Shown: piece after piece, positions 1-9,025 of the stretch
Layout of the letters: the number at the start of each line of letters is the position of its first letter
Position numbering within the stretch: position 1 is the stretch's first letter
Source of the DNA: VXRD01 sp965232265
GTDB taxonomy: Bacteria > Latescibacterota > UBA2968
Assembly: GCA_965232265.1 (NCBI GenBank)
Contig: CBDDPH010000002.1
Coordinates: forward strand, 3,038,001-3,102,000
DNA: 64,000 nucleotides
Direction: 5' to 3'
Translations under genes and position numbers: made by a program
The notes under the pieces: generated by a model
Database searches by the model: none
What the model saw: the letters and a program-made list of their open reading frames with translations, nothing else
Told to the model about the DNA's origin: nothing

Positions 1-3
1 CAA

Positions 4-369
4 ATGCTTCTCGAGACCTTTCCTAAATACTTCAAAAATATTCCCAATCAGGCCACGGGATTTCCCATATCCCATTCTCCATGGAGCGTCAAAATCCTGC
101 GGAGAATCGCCCGATTGCACAACCGCCCGCCCGATACCTTTGCCGATTACGCAAATTGGTTGCGCCAATCGCCGGGCAAAAATTTGTGCGACCATCTTCT
201 CTACAACACAGCTCATACCTCCAAACTCTGGCAACGCCACCTCGCAGGTGAAGACCACACGATCATCCTGAGTCGCCACCTGACCTATCAACTCTATCTT
301 ATCCAACTCTTTGACGGCAAATATCGCACATCAGAAGAAGTGGCTGAACGATTGAAAATTACCCCATAA
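4..369 (+). CDS. Hypothetical protein, probably a C-terminal part cut by the window edge
   Basis: The reading frame is open from the first base of the window (a CAA codon precedes the ATG), so this may be the C-terminal part of a longer protein. The 121 visible residues are rich in His, Leu and Arg and predict as helical. No signal peptide, membrane segment or recognised motif is visible. It ends at a TAA directly before a terminator-like hairpin, and the next gene is on the opposite strand. Family not recognised. Confidence 0.45.
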   Translation: MLLETFPKYFKNIPNQATGFPISHSPWSVKILRRIARLHNRPPDTFADYANWLRQSPGKNLCDHLLYNTAHTSKLWQRHLAGEDHTIILSRHLTYQLYLIQLFDGKYRTSEEVAERLKITP

Positions 370-373
370 AAAA

Positions 374-409
374 ACCGCCGTCGAAAAATACCGAGCGGCA
401 GTTTTTTTT
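374..409. terminator. Probable bidirectional intrinsic terminator
   Basis: An imperfect GC-rich stem (ACCGCCGTCG against CGAGCGGCAGT, with one mismatch and a bulge) is followed by eight T on the + strand. A run of A precedes it, giving a T-run on the - strand. It lies between the + strand edge gene and the 3' end of the - strand HigA gene, where it could end both transcripts. Confidence 0.6.
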
Positions 410-445
410 CACAATTTACTATCAATACTGTAGCGCATTACACAA

Positions 446-742
446 CTACGCAGGTGCAAAAATTTTGACCTCTTTTTTTATTTGATCAGCTAGTGTCATT
501 CTGGCTTTTTCTATTTCATAATGTGTTTGAATGCCTATCCAAAATTCAACTGACATGCCAAAATAACGAGCAAGTCGGAGTGCTATATCTGCACGAATCC
601 CCTTCTCTCCGCGAACAATTTGGTTGATTCTCATTGCGGGAACGCAAATATCACGAGCAAGCCGATCACAACTGATTCCCATAGGCTCTAAAAATTCTTC
701 TTGCAAAATCTCACCCGGATGAATAGGGGGTCTGTCTCTCAT
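446..742 (-). CDS. higA: HigA-family antitoxin, XRE-type helix-turn-helix
   Basis: This 98-residue protein has the HigA layout. An N-terminal HPGEILQEEFLEPMGIS segment leads into an XRE helix-turn-helix (about residues 20-65), which includes INQIVRGEKGI, the recognition-helix region typical of the family. A short C-terminal extension has FWIGIQTHYE. In the HigBA family the antitoxin neutralises the toxin and represses its own promoter. It lies 9 bp downstream of a toxin gene interrupted by a stop codon, so it may now act only as a repressor. The frame is intact, with length and start as usual for the family. Confidence 0.88.
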   Translation of the reverse strand: MRDRPPIHPGEILQEEFLEPMGISCDRLARDICVPAMRINQIVRGEKGIRADIALRLARYFGMSVEFWIGIQTHYEIEKARMTLADQIKKEVKIFAPA

Positions 743-751
743 AATAGTACC

Positions 752-1033
752 TCAATGATAATCGACAATTTCAACAGCATAAACACCATCCTCGTTTCAT
801 TCAAAACAAATCCGCCATTGATCATTTATGCGAATGCTATGCTGTCCTCTTCGATTTCCTTTCAAAGCCTCTAAACGATTAGATGGCGGTACCCGCAAAT
901 CATTTAAATTCGCCGATTGGTGAAGTAAAATCAATTTGCGTTCAGCTATCTGCTGAATATTCTGTGGTAATTTTTTGGAAAACCTACCTTTGAATACTTT
1001 TTCGGCTTCTTTATCCTTGAATGTCCTGATCAT
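752..1033 (-). pseudogene. higB: HigB/RelE-type toxin interrupted by an in-frame TGA
   Basis: The intact frame from 1033 gives 78 residues ending in DQWRICFE, then TGA at 797-799. Reading on in the same frame adds NEDGVYAVEIVDYH before a second TGA at 752-754, for a total of 93 codons, the usual HigB length. The stop falls where the family has Trp (FEWN...), consistent with TGG to TGA. The C-terminal Asp-Tyr-His, reported as catalytic in HigB toxins, lies after the stop, so the product should be inactive. The intact antitoxin follows 9 bp downstream. A sequencing error is an alternative. A recoded TGA is unlikely because TGA is a normal stop elsewhere in the window. Confidence 0.82.
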
Positions 1034-1106
1034 ATAAAAAACTAACCTGATAGGATAATATTGTCAACCGTTGTTATTTTTTTATTATGATATTTCCACT
1101 CCCTCC

Positions 1107-4100
1107 TCACCACTCCTTCTTCCAGAACAACCCCACCGATCCGCGTCTGCGTCGATACTTTGTATCTTCATGCACCTCTTCTATCTGACTCGCTTCCAAG
1201 GTCAACCCCGACAGTATTTCAAACTCCATCGCCGCTTCATAATCCGTGTTCGAAATATCTTTTGCATAACTCATAAACAACCTGTCTCCAATATATTTCC
1301 CCAATCGAATCCTGGAGATATTGCCCTCGCCAACATCAATCTCCACCAGATCCAGATGCAATTTTTGCCCAATATGCCGCCCCAGGCGATTTACCGTAGC
1401 CCCCAAAACCAGATCCAGCGTTTGCTCCCCGGAAAACTGAAATTGACCCGCCTGTCTGCCCGTCAACAGCAGATATGCAATATCCCCCACATCCTCTCCA
1501 ATTTGCGGATCGCTGTCAAACGAAATCTGCGGATACGTCAATGTCCCCCCCACTGTGACAATAATATCGACAGGTTCCGTCACAGTGCGTACGCGTGTCT
1601 CGGCGCGAATATCCAGATCGGGATCCCAATCGGGCCTGCCCTGAAATTGAATTTCGCCTCGTGTAATACCCAAGCGGCGGTTTTGCCAGATGTAATTCCC
1701 CCGACGGCTCGATACCGTGCCGTAAATACGCGAATCTTCGCGATTGTTTATGATATCCAAATCGCCCCCAATTTCCACTTCGAATGTCGGGTCGCGCAAC
1801 CACACCTGCCTGTCAGCAGACACTTGCAGGTGTATTTCTGGATCCCTCAGAAACGGCGGCATTTCCGCACTTGGCTCTTCGAACAATTCCGTCAAGCGAA
1901 TCTCCGCCTGTTTCGTCGCCAAGCTCGGTACGCCGAGCAATTCTGCCAAGCGAATCTCCGCCTGTTTCAGGGCCAGTTTACCTTCAACTTTAATACCCTG
2001 CGGCGTTCCCGTAATCTGCACTTGTCCATCTGTCACAATTTGTAATTCCGGACGCGCAACCGGTTCAAAATCGTGGAATTGTGCAGACAAATCCCATCTG
2101 CTCGGCAAAAAACCCTCGATCAGGATGTCGCCGGAAAGATTCGCCGAAGCCCCAATCGCAAGACTGTCAATCTGAATTTTTCCATCGCCAACCACAGCAC
2201 GCCCCGAAACAGGTGTGTAAGACCGATGCAAATCGGGCAGGTGGAATCCCCCATCTCGAATTTCGATCTCTCCCCGAATGTCCGGTTGCTCAAAACGACC
2301 ACGCGCCTCCAGATCGAGCGATAACACCCCTGAAATCCCCTCAGCGGCACCAAAAAATGCGTTTGGAGCTGTACCAAATGTCAATCTATCGGATCGTTTT
2401 ATCCCGACCAATTCTGTTTTTTCATCCGATAGGTTTGGGCGCGTCTGCAACCCGATCCCCTCAGATCGAGCGCGCAAGTGCATATCACCTGTGCTTGTAA
2501 TAGGAAGGCTGCCAAACAGTGTGAGCACCTCATCTCCATGGGGTACGACTTTCACCTCGAGGTGTATCCTGTCATTGCCCAAAGACACCTCTCCTGCGGC
2601 ACTCTCGAACCCCACATCCCAAACTTTGCCATCTGCAAGCGAAAATTCGCCCAAAACGAGTGGATCGGTCAGATTGCCGGCAAAAATCACCTCGCCATTG
2701 AGAATACCCCCCATACCTGCAGCACCCGCCAGAAATGCCCAAGGGCGCAAATCCATATCTTTTAACACCACCTCTACAGTCGCCTGAAAACCCTGTTGAT
2801 CCCGTGCGACCAGACGCCCCGCTGGCCCAGAAAGCACCACATGCCCGACGCGAATGCCGCGAGATGGCGAATAAGCAAATCGAATGGGACCCTCATTATG
2901 CAGCACCACCTGATCGACCTGAACGTACAGCGAATCCATCGCCACCTGGAAATGATCTTCTATTTGCCCTGCGCGTCCCCGAAAAAGGACCCGGTCATCT
3001 GCTTGCGTGCCATTGCCCAACAAAAATAATGTTTCGCCCTGTGCGTACACCGCCTCGAAAAACACCTCCTGCAATGAATGTTCACCCCAGGTCAGGCGAT
3101 CCACTTTCAGATCGACTGATCCCGAATCGGGCCGCGTCCACTGTGTCTCAATCGCAACATTCTGAAGCGGAATACCCTCAACCACAAGGCTATCTGCACC
3201 ACCTTGTGCGGAAAAACCGGGCGCATCCAGCGTTCCCGACCATGTGCCCGATAGATCCAACGTCCCCGACAAATCCACATCAATCACCTCACCTATTGTC
3301 TCTAAATCCTGTACATCCATCATCCATTGGCCCTCAGAATGCCGATCCAGATGTCCCTGAGCCGAAAACACCCCACCTGCGCCCAACAGATCAACGCGAA
3401 TATCAGATCGCCCCTCAAAATTGCCCCTGGCAGAAATGCACAAACTATCTGCCGCGGCATTGCCAACAATATTTCCCGCCAATTCAACGGTCAAATCGCC
3501 TCCCATTGGACGATCCACATCACCCACAAGCGTCAGCGATGTCCCCCATTTATTTGTACCCGTTATACTGGGCAATGCGACTTCCGCCTGGATATTTCCC
3601 GCAATAGCTGGTTTGTCCCCCTCAAAATGCAACCGTCCATTTCCTTTGACCCGCGTTCCCCAATTCTGCAAATATGTCTCAAAATGATCGATAAAAAGCC
3701 GTTGATCTGTATATCTCGCACCATCAATACGCCCTGTCGCCCGCCCGATATCTTCGGGCACACCGGGAAAATGTTCAGCATACAGATCGCGGAATCGCAT
3801 TTCCCATGCGCCATCCCAGATGGTCAATCGCGCTTCCCCATTGCCCACGATATTGCCACTTGGCCCCTTAGCGGTGATCTGCGTTTGCAACAGATCATTT
3901 GCCAAATTGACGGCAAAACGTATGGAATCGAATCGCGCATCCCTAAATTGCACGCCTCGAAAAACACCCATGGCAGCGGCATTCTGCACGCCAGAGGAAT
4001 CCACAGCGAAAGTGATCATCCCATCCAGACCTGTACTGATACGGGGTAAATCAGTATCAACTCCTGTATATCCTAACGAAATGAGGTCATTGGTCTCGAT

Positions 4101-4982
4101 CTTAAAAACAGCGTCTCCGCGTACAGCAAACGGCGCAATTCCCATAACGCCATTAAATGCAATTGAAACTTCTTCATCTTTCACAACCCATTCTGTAACA
4201 AGAGATTGCAGACGACCTTTCACGTTTCCATGCATCTGCACAGCGCGTGCGGGTAGATCGACCAGATGCTGGAGATCTGCCAGCCATAGAGAATCGGCTT
4301 CCACAACGAGATCCACCTCGGGATCATCCAGTTGCCGCACCGATCCGCACAACAAAATGCGAGAGTTGTGGGTATGCAACGCCACATCGTCCAACGCCAA
4401 ATCCCCCGCCTGCAGAACGGCAATCCCCGACAAATTGGTCACCGCCAGCGGCGGATCGAATTGCACCGAACGGAAACGCTCCAGAATCAAACGGTACTCC
4501 GATTCCCCCGCAAAAAGAGCACCCTTTAGCGCGATATCGCGCACCTGTGTACCACCAACGACGACATTGGCATCCGCAATCTCCAGCGACTCGATATCTA
4601 AATCCAGGGGTAGCGGAACATCCCATATCGGTGTCTCGGTCTCTTCGTCAGAAGTATCAATACGCATCTCGATGCCCGACAACCTCAGTCGATGAACGAC
4701 AACTTTCCCAGTTAGCAGACTCCCAAAACTGTACGCCACATTGAGCGTATCCACACGCGCCCAATCTCCGATTTGCACATCCGCGATGCGACAATCCCCC
4801 AGCGGATTGCCCTGAATCTCACCAATTAAACAAACCTCATCCCTTTGCCAGGACAGCGTGCGCTGTGCCAACCCCCGCAAAATACCATTGGCATAGCCAC
4901 CCGCGACCAGCATAACCCCTACCGCCAGTACAACGCCTGTGCCGACCATGATCCAGATTATTGATTTCGCTCGCCTGCTCAT
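1107..4982 (-). CDS. tamB: TamB-type translocation and assembly module protein (DUF490)
   Basis: A 1291-residue protein with one N-terminal membrane anchor (about residues 8-30) followed by a very long repetitive beta-rich region. It ends in a DUF490-like C-terminal domain (about residues 950-1291; GTVSSRRGNYIWQNRRLGI is characteristic). TamB-like proteins span the periplasm as a beta-taco and work with an Omp85 barrel in outer-membrane protein or lipid transport. The Omp85 partner lies 87 bp upstream on the same strand, after pyk. The C-terminal aromatic residue (KEW) fits contact with the outer-membrane partner. A short in-frame tandem repeat lies near residue 1015. The many opposite-strand ORFs here are shadows. 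Confidence 0.92.
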   Translation of the reverse strand: MSRRAKSIIWIMVGTGVVLAVGVMLVAGGYANGILRGLAQRTLSWQRDEVCLIGEIQGNPLGDCRIADVQIGDWARVDTLNVAYSFGSLLTGKVVVHRLRLSGIEMRIDTSDEETETPIWDVPLPLDLDIESLEIADANVVVGGTQVRDIALKGALFAGESEYRLILERFRSVQFDPPLAVTNLSGIAVLQAGDLALDDVALHTHNSRILLCGSVRQLDDPEVDLVVEADSLWLADLQHLVDLPARAVQMHGNVKGRLQSLVTEWVVKDEEVSIAFNGVMGIAPFAVRGDAVFKIETNDLISLGYTGVDTDLPRISTGLDGMITFAVDSSGVQNAAAMGVFRGVQFRDARFDSIRFAVNLANDLLQTQITAKGPSGNIVGNGEARLTIWDGAWEMRFRDLYAEHFPGVPEDIGRATGRIDGARYTDQRLFIDHFETYLQNWGTRVKGNGRLHFEGDKPAIAGNIQAEVALPSITGTNKWGTSLTLVGDVDRPMGGDLTVELAGNIVGNAAADSLCISARGNFEGRSDIRVDLLGAGGVFSAQGHLDRHSEGQWMMDVQDLETIGEVIDVDLSGTLDLSGTWSGTLDAPGFSAQGGADSLVVEGIPLQNVAIETQWTRPDSGSVDLKVDRLTWGEHSLQEVFFEAVYAQGETLFLLGNGTQADDRVLFRGRAGQIEDHFQVAMDSLYVQVDQVVLHNEGPIRFAYSPSRGIRVGHVVLSGPAGRLVARDQQGFQATVEVVLKDMDLRPWAFLAGAAGMGGILNGEVIFAGNLTDPLVLGEFSLADGKVWDVGFESAAGEVSLGNDRIHLEVKVVPHGDEVLTLFGSLPITSTGDMHLRARSEGIGLQTRPNLSDEKTELVGIKRSDRLTFGTAPNAFFGAAEGISGVLSLDLEARGRFEQPDIRGEIEIRDGGFHLPDLHRSYTPVSGRAVVGDGKIQIDSLAIGASANLSGDILIEGFLPSRWDLSAQFHDFEPVARPELQIVTDGQVQITGTPQGIKVEGKLALKQAEIRLAELLGVPSLATKQAEIRLTELFEEPSAEMPPFLRDPEIHLQVSADRQVWLRDPTFEVEIGGDLDIINNREDSRIYGTVSSRRGNYIWQNRRLGITRGEIQFQGRPDWDPDLDIRAETRVRTVTEPVDIIVTVGGTLTYPQISFDSDPQIGEDVGDIAYLLLTGRQAGQFQFSGEQTLDLVLGATVNRLGRHIGQKLHLDLVEIDVGEGNISRIRLGKYIGDRLFMSYAKDISNTDYEAAMEFEILSGLTLEASQIEEVHEDTKYRRRRGSVGLFWKKEW
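1881..1968 (-). repeat. In-frame 54-bp tandem duplication inside tamB
   Basis: Two near-identical 34-bp blocks (1881-1914 and 1935-1968, sharing AAGCGAATCTCCGCCTG) are spaced 54 bp apart. The protein therefore carries KQAEIRL twice, 18 residues apart. The duplication keeps the frame and is compatible with the repetitive beta-structure of TamB. Confidence 0.75.
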
Positions 4983-5000
4983 ATTAAATGGTCTCTATTT

Positions 5001-5069
5001 GCGGATCAACGACGGGCGAAACATTTTTCGCCCCTACACATCTGCGTCCATCTGCGTCCATCTGCGGAT
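5001..5069 (-). repeat. Dispersed intergenic element, copy 1 (direct repeats plus palindrome)
   Basis: Read on the - strand, the element abuts the tamA stop codon. ATCCGCAGATGGACGCAGAT repeats give way to a palindrome of the type GTAGGGGCGAAAAATG with its complement TTTCGCCC. It fills most of the tamA-tamB gap. Other copies lie near 20.6, 26.7, 37.2, 43.6/45.0, 49.2, 52.6, 55.1 and 62.4 kb. Confidence 0.8.
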
Positions 5070-6839
5070 TCAAAACGCCTGTCCTAAACTCATGTGATAC
5101 CGAATGCGTTTCTCCACCGTGCTATCATCCGATAGACGGTAGCCCACATCGAATCTCACGGGCCCAACCGGGCTCAAATACCGAAGTCCCGCGCCCACAG
5201 CGTACTTAAGCGACCCCGGATTAAACGCCCCGGATTTTGCATCGACATTGCCAGCATCTACAAAAATGGCTGTACCCAGGGAAAAAAATATTTGTGTTCT
5301 AACCTCGATGCTCATTTCCACCTGGCTCAAACCGCCCGTTGGCTCGCCTTGCTGGTCTTTTGGCCCCAATTCATTCAGCCCCCACCCGCGCACGCTATTG
5401 AGTCCCCCCGCAAAAAACCGTTCGACATTGGGCACCTCCCCCGCCTTGCCCAGTTCAAAAATCACGCCCCCTTGTACGCGCAGTGCCAGCACACTTCGCA
5501 AAGGTATGCGCCGAAACCATCGCCCTTCTGCTGTCGCCTGCAAAAATTCGCTATCAGACCTGAAAAACTGCCCGCGTTCGCGCAGGGTGAACTGCGCGAG
5601 CACCCCCGATTGCGGATCAAAAATATCGTCACGCGTATCCACGAGCAACCCGGCCTTTATCTCGGCAAACGCGCTATCGGCCGAAAAATCAACCACACCA
5701 CCGCTGAACTGAGCGATCACATCCGTAGCCCTCGTAACATTTCTCTCAAGAGACAGATTGCCCCCCATCTCTTCTTGCACAAACGCGGCTTGCCGTTCAC
5801 GCTGCACAAAGCCCCTGATATTCAACCAGTTGCGACTGCCCCTGAAATGCGCCTGCCGCAGGCCGATAACCGCTTCCCTATTCTTTCCGGAAGCGCGTCC
5901 AGACAGCTTGAGCTGACGGAAATCTCCCCCAAAATTGCGATGTGTCCACGCGCCCGAGGCCCATAAGTCTTCATCCGTGTCGTATCCCGCGCCCACGCGC
6001 ACCGTGCGAAACGGTCGTTCGGACACGCGCAACCTTACATCCACCCGATTGCCGTGCGCTATGCTATCTGCCAATCCCAAGGTCACAGACCGAAACACGC
6101 CCGCACGGTAGAGCAAATACTGGCTGTTTTGCAATGCAACCTCGCTAAATTGATCGCCCACCTGAAACGTGAGCCCGCGCAAGATGGTATTTTCCGCCAT
6201 GGCTTTGTGCCCCGATATTTGTACAACGCCCACGCTACACACAGGACCAGGTGCAAGTTTTAGAACGAGTTCGGCCTGTTGTGCCACAATCGTGGTTTCA
6301 ACCTCGGCCCGCGCAAACGCATGGCCCTTATTCCGCAACCCGCTCACAACCTGGGACACGCGCTTGTTCAAGAGGGCACGCGATAGTGGCTTGCCCTCGA
6401 GCTGCCCAAAAGCATTCTCGCTATCTTCACCGCCAATGACTGACGTCCTATAAATCTGCGTTAAAGGGCCCTCTCTAATATGGATTTCTAGCCCAATCTC
6501 ATCTGCGCTAAGTTGCTCAACAGTCGAATGCACCGATACTGCCAAATATCCCAGATCGCGGTAATACGCTCGCAATTTTTCCAGATCAGAGACAAGCGTC
6601 AAAGGATCGTATCTACGCGCGTGGACCCTGGGCAGAAAATCGTACCACGGCGAAGCGCGTGTGACCATCAGCACCTTCAATTCCCCTCCCCAAATTGCCC
6701 GATGACCCGAAATGTGTAGCCACCTCACAATGGGGTCATCAGATGGCGTTTCCCCATGAACGGGCACAGCGGTCACCAGAGCGGCCAGTATAAAACAAGT
6801 CCTCAATCTGAGGACCTTTGGGAAGTCGGTGTAATCCAT
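5070..6839 (-). CDS. tamA: TamA/Omp85-family outer-membrane assembly protein
   Basis: A 589-residue protein with a signal peptide (about residues 1-29, ending near VHGE), POTRA-like repeats (about residues 35-270) and a C-terminal Omp85 barrel (about residues 290-589). The barrel includes VRGW in the family's VRGY/F position and GPVRFDVGY near the end, and the last residue is Phe, as in BamA/TamA outer-membrane signals. The length matches TamA better than BamA. It starts 12 bp after the pyk stop and is followed by tamB, so pyk-tamA-tamB probably form one transcript. No strong Shine-Dalgarno sequence is visible. Confidence 0.92.
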   Translation of the reverse strand: MDYTDFPKVLRLRTCFILAALVTAVPVHGETPSDDPIVRWLHISGHRAIWGGELKVLMVTRASPWYDFLPRVHARRYDPLTLVSDLEKLRAYYRDLGYLAVSVHSTVEQLSADEIGLEIHIREGPLTQIYRTSVIGGEDSENAFGQLEGKPLSRALLNKRVSQVVSGLRNKGHAFARAEVETTIVAQQAELVLKLAPGPVCSVGVVQISGHKAMAENTILRGLTFQVGDQFSEVALQNSQYLLYRAGVFRSVTLGLADSIAHGNRVDVRLRVSERPFRTVRVGAGYDTDEDLWASGAWTHRNFGGDFRQLKLSGRASGKNREAVIGLRQAHFRGSRNWLNIRGFVQRERQAAFVQEEMGGNLSLERNVTRATDVIAQFSGGVVDFSADSAFAEIKAGLLVDTRDDIFDPQSGVLAQFTLRERGQFFRSDSEFLQATAEGRWFRRIPLRSVLALRVQGGVIFELGKAGEVPNVERFFAGGLNSVRGWGLNELGPKDQQGEPTGGLSQVEMSIEVRTQIFFSLGTAIFVDAGNVDAKSGAFNPGSLKYAVGAGLRYLSPVGPVRFDVGYRLSDDSTVEKRIRYHMSLGQAF

Positions 6840-6851
6840 AAAGATGAAGAG

Positions 6852-8267
6852 CTAAATTTCTCCAACCCGATGCAATTTCAGCAAATTGGTCTCGGCCCGT
6901 GCCGTGATGGGCGCACCGGCCAGAATCACCAGCGTATCGCCAAAACGCACAGTGCCCTCAGAGAGCAACCGCGCTTCAACCTCGGCAACCATGCGATCCG
7001 TATCGTCAATCAGCGTAATTTGACGGGGTTCAACGCCCCAGCACAAGCACAGCCGCCGGCATATCCGCGCGCTGGGCGTAAATGCAATAATCGGCGTGCG
7101 CGGTCTGCGCTTTGAAATCAGACGCGCTGTAGATCCCGATTGGGTAAATGCGACAATGGCTTTGGGAGATACTGCCGTCGATACCGCAGCGGCAGCTTGT
7201 CCAATCGCATCGGGAAAAGAGAGCGATGAATCCAGATTCAAAATTGGCGGCGCGAGTTCCACACTCGCTTCGGCTGTCTCAATAATCCGCGCCATCATCT
7301 GCACAGTTTGAACCGGATATTTGCCAATCGCAGTCTCGCCAGACAGCATCACCGCATCGGTGCCGTCAAAAATCGCATTGGCGACATCTGACGCCTCTGC
7401 GCGCGTGGGCCGCGGATGATCGGTCATCGACTCCAGCATCTGCGTAGCCGTAATCACGAATACCCCCGCGCGGTTGGCTGCCGAAATCACGCGCTTCTGG
7501 ATCACTGGCACGTCTTCGGGCGATAATTCCACGCCCAGATCGCCCCGCGCAACCATCACGCCATCGGCAACATCGAGAATATCTTCGAGGTGATTGACGG
7601 CTTCGGCGCGTTCCAGCTTTGCAATAACCGGAATCTCTTTCTCTGCCCGCTCAATAATATGTTGAACCTCTCGCACATCATCGGGTTCCCGCACAAAAGA
7701 CAGGGCAATATAATCCACGCCCAATTCGATACCCAGATCCAGATCCTCTCGATCTTTGGTCGTCAAAGAAGGCACGCTGACCTGCACCCCAGGCAAATTG
7801 ATACCCTTATTGGATTTTAACAGCCCGCCCACCACAACCTCACACGCGACCTCCGAGCGATAGACTTCGCGCACCATCAACTCAATATGCCCGTCATCGA
7901 GCAAAATGCGATCCGCCGGCTTCACATCTCGGGGCAATCTCGCATAAGTTGTCGCCACACACGCCGCATTGCCCAAAACTTCGCGGGTCGTCACCGTCAG
8001 CCTGCTGCCTTCCTTCAATTCAACCGGATCCTCTGCGAGTTTTCCCACCCGAATTTTTGGCCCCTGCAAATCCTGCAAAATAGCGACACTGCGCTGCATG
8101 TTATCCGCAATCTCCCGAATGCGCCCAACATTCTCTGCATGTTCGTCCCGGGTACCGTGTGAAAAATTGAGCCGAAAAACATCCACCCCCGCCTCAATCA
8201 GTTGCTCTATCACGCGCTCCGATGAACTCGCAGGCCCCAGTGTACTCACAATTTTCGCTCTGCGCAT
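6852..8267 (-). CDS. pyk: Pyruvate kinase
   Basis: A full-length, 471-residue pyruvate kinase, the cytoplasmic enzyme that makes pyruvate and ATP from phosphoenolpyruvate and ADP. Visible motifs are the N-terminal AKIVSTLGPAS, RLNFSHG, DLQGPKIRVG, the active-site segment IAKLERAEAV, VMVARGDLGVE for Mg2+ and substrate, and ATQMLESM. The A/B barrel covers about residues 1-340 and the C-terminal regulatory-type domain about 350-471. It heads a run with tamA and tamB only 12 bp downstream, an unusual partner set for pyk. A small antitoxin-like gene lies just upstream. Confidence 0.97.
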   Translation of the reverse strand: MRRAKIVSTLGPASSSERVIEQLIEAGVDVFRLNFSHGTRDEHAENVGRIREIADNMQRSVAILQDLQGPKIRVGKLAEDPVELKEGSRLTVTTREVLGNAACVATTYARLPRDVKPADRILLDDGHIELMVREVYRSEVACEVVVGGLLKSNKGINLPGVQVSVPSLTTKDREDLDLGIELGVDYIALSFVREPDDVREVQHIIERAEKEIPVIAKLERAEAVNHLEDILDVADGVMVARGDLGVELSPEDVPVIQKRVISAANRAGVFVITATQMLESMTDHPRPTRAEASDVANAIFDGTDAVMLSGETAIGKYPVQTVQMMARIIETAEASVELAPPILNLDSSLSFPDAIGQAAAAVSTAVSPKAIVAFTQSGSTARLISKRRPRTPIIAFTPSARICRRLCLCWGVEPRQITLIDDTDRMVAEVEARLLSEGTVRFGDTLVILAGAPITARAETNLLKLHRVGEI

Positions 8268-8299
8268 GGTCTATACCTTTTCGTTTTTCTTCCGGTGCA

Positions 8300-8452
8300 T
8301 TAAAGCTCCTTGCGTGTTCCCTTCTCTTTCTCTTTCATGGCGTCAGAAATTAAAAAATCCAATTTCCCCGATTTTGAGTCTGCCTCAATCTGTTTATCCC
8401 ATTTGTCCCAGTCTTTTTTATTTTCCGACTTGATTGCCTCTATATTTGACAC
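8300..8452 (-). CDS. Small acidic/basic protein resembling orphan type II antitoxins
   Basis: A 50-residue frame begins with GTG, preceded by an excellent AGGAGGTGA Shine-Dalgarno sequence. It encodes a charged helical peptide with DWDKWDKQIEADSKSGKLDF and a Lys/Glu-rich C terminus ending KGTRKEL. This pattern (WDxxIExDxxxGKLDxL) recalls short antitoxin-like proteins encoded just before RelE- or PIN-type toxins. Here an ATG overlaps the stop but opens only nine codons before a stop, and pyk follows. The toxin therefore seems lost and the gene orphaned. The family assignment is inference; the strong ribosome binding site supports that the gene is real. Confidence 0.6.
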   Translation of the reverse strand: MSNIEAIKSENKKDWDKWDKQIEADSKSGKLDFLISDAMKEKEKGTRKEL

Positions 8453-8559
8453 AGGTCACCTCCTCTATTTTCCCAATAATACAACGCTCAGTCAAACACA
8501 TCAAATGTTTTTCAAATATAAAATTATTCATCAACACAAGGGCCAGATCATTGGTACAT

Positions 8560-8594
8560 AAAAAATCCCCACAAAATCAGTTGAAGTTGTGGGG
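8560..8594 (-). terminator. Intrinsic terminator for the DUF433/DUF5615 pair
   Basis: A perfect 8-bp stem (CCCCACAA, 8567-8574, with TTGTGGGG, 8587-8594) and a 12-nt loop are followed by six T on the - strand. It lies about 80 bp downstream of the DUF5615 stop. Confidence 0.85.
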
Positions 8595-8674
8595 CTAACT
8601 AACTGGTGGACAAATATATAGAAAGATACAAAAGATTCTATCTCCTATGCTTAAACAAGAAGCCTGTCCAACCA

Positions 8675-9025
8675 CTACAAAGGTAAATAGCAGATCCTAT
8701 TTATCCACTCTTCGGCCTCAGTTGCAGCCCAAATGAGGATTAACTCTTCTACTGCCAATGATACAGGAACATATTGTGGGATAATCAGAACCCCTGGCGA
8801 TGTATGAGTAATAAGAAATTCGCCAAAGTGTGTTGGCATGGTTCTGTGATCATGTGTCACAAGGGTGCGTCCATCATTTGATGCAATTGCCAATACTTCT
8901 GGATCATTCAGTCCCGATAAACCAGCCTCATTCGCTGTCTGGAAATCAATAGTTGGTTCTCGCCGTCTTATACCCTGTAGAATCGCTTGATTCAGATCCG
9001 CATCAGCTTGAAATCGTATTCTCAT
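8675..9025 (-). CDS. DUF5615-type PIN-like protein, putative toxin
   Basis: A 116-residue protein with the PIN-like DUF5615 layout: ADADL near the N terminus, an NDPEVLAIASNDGRTLVTHD block with the acidic residues expected in a PIN-type active site, and a hydrophobic C-terminal half. DUF5615 proteins are predicted nucleases and commonly follow a DUF433 gene. Here the start overlaps the upstream DUF433 stop by 4 bp, which suggests translational coupling. A terminator follows. The toxin role is inferred from the family. Confidence 0.8.
   Translation of the reverse strand: MRIRFQADADLNQAILQGIRRREPTIDFQTANEAGLSGLNDPEVLAIASNDGRTLVTHDHRTMPTHFGEFLITHTSPGVLIIPQYVPVSLAVEELILIWAATEAEEWINRICYLPL

Noticed and set aside
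1071..4744. Long + strand open frames across the tamB gene
   Set aside because: They are antisense shadows of a high-confidence gene with composition unlike real proteins (His-, Pro- and Arg-rich) and no ribosome binding sites. The same holds opposite metH, mutL, the molybdo-hydroxylase genes and the lyase gene.
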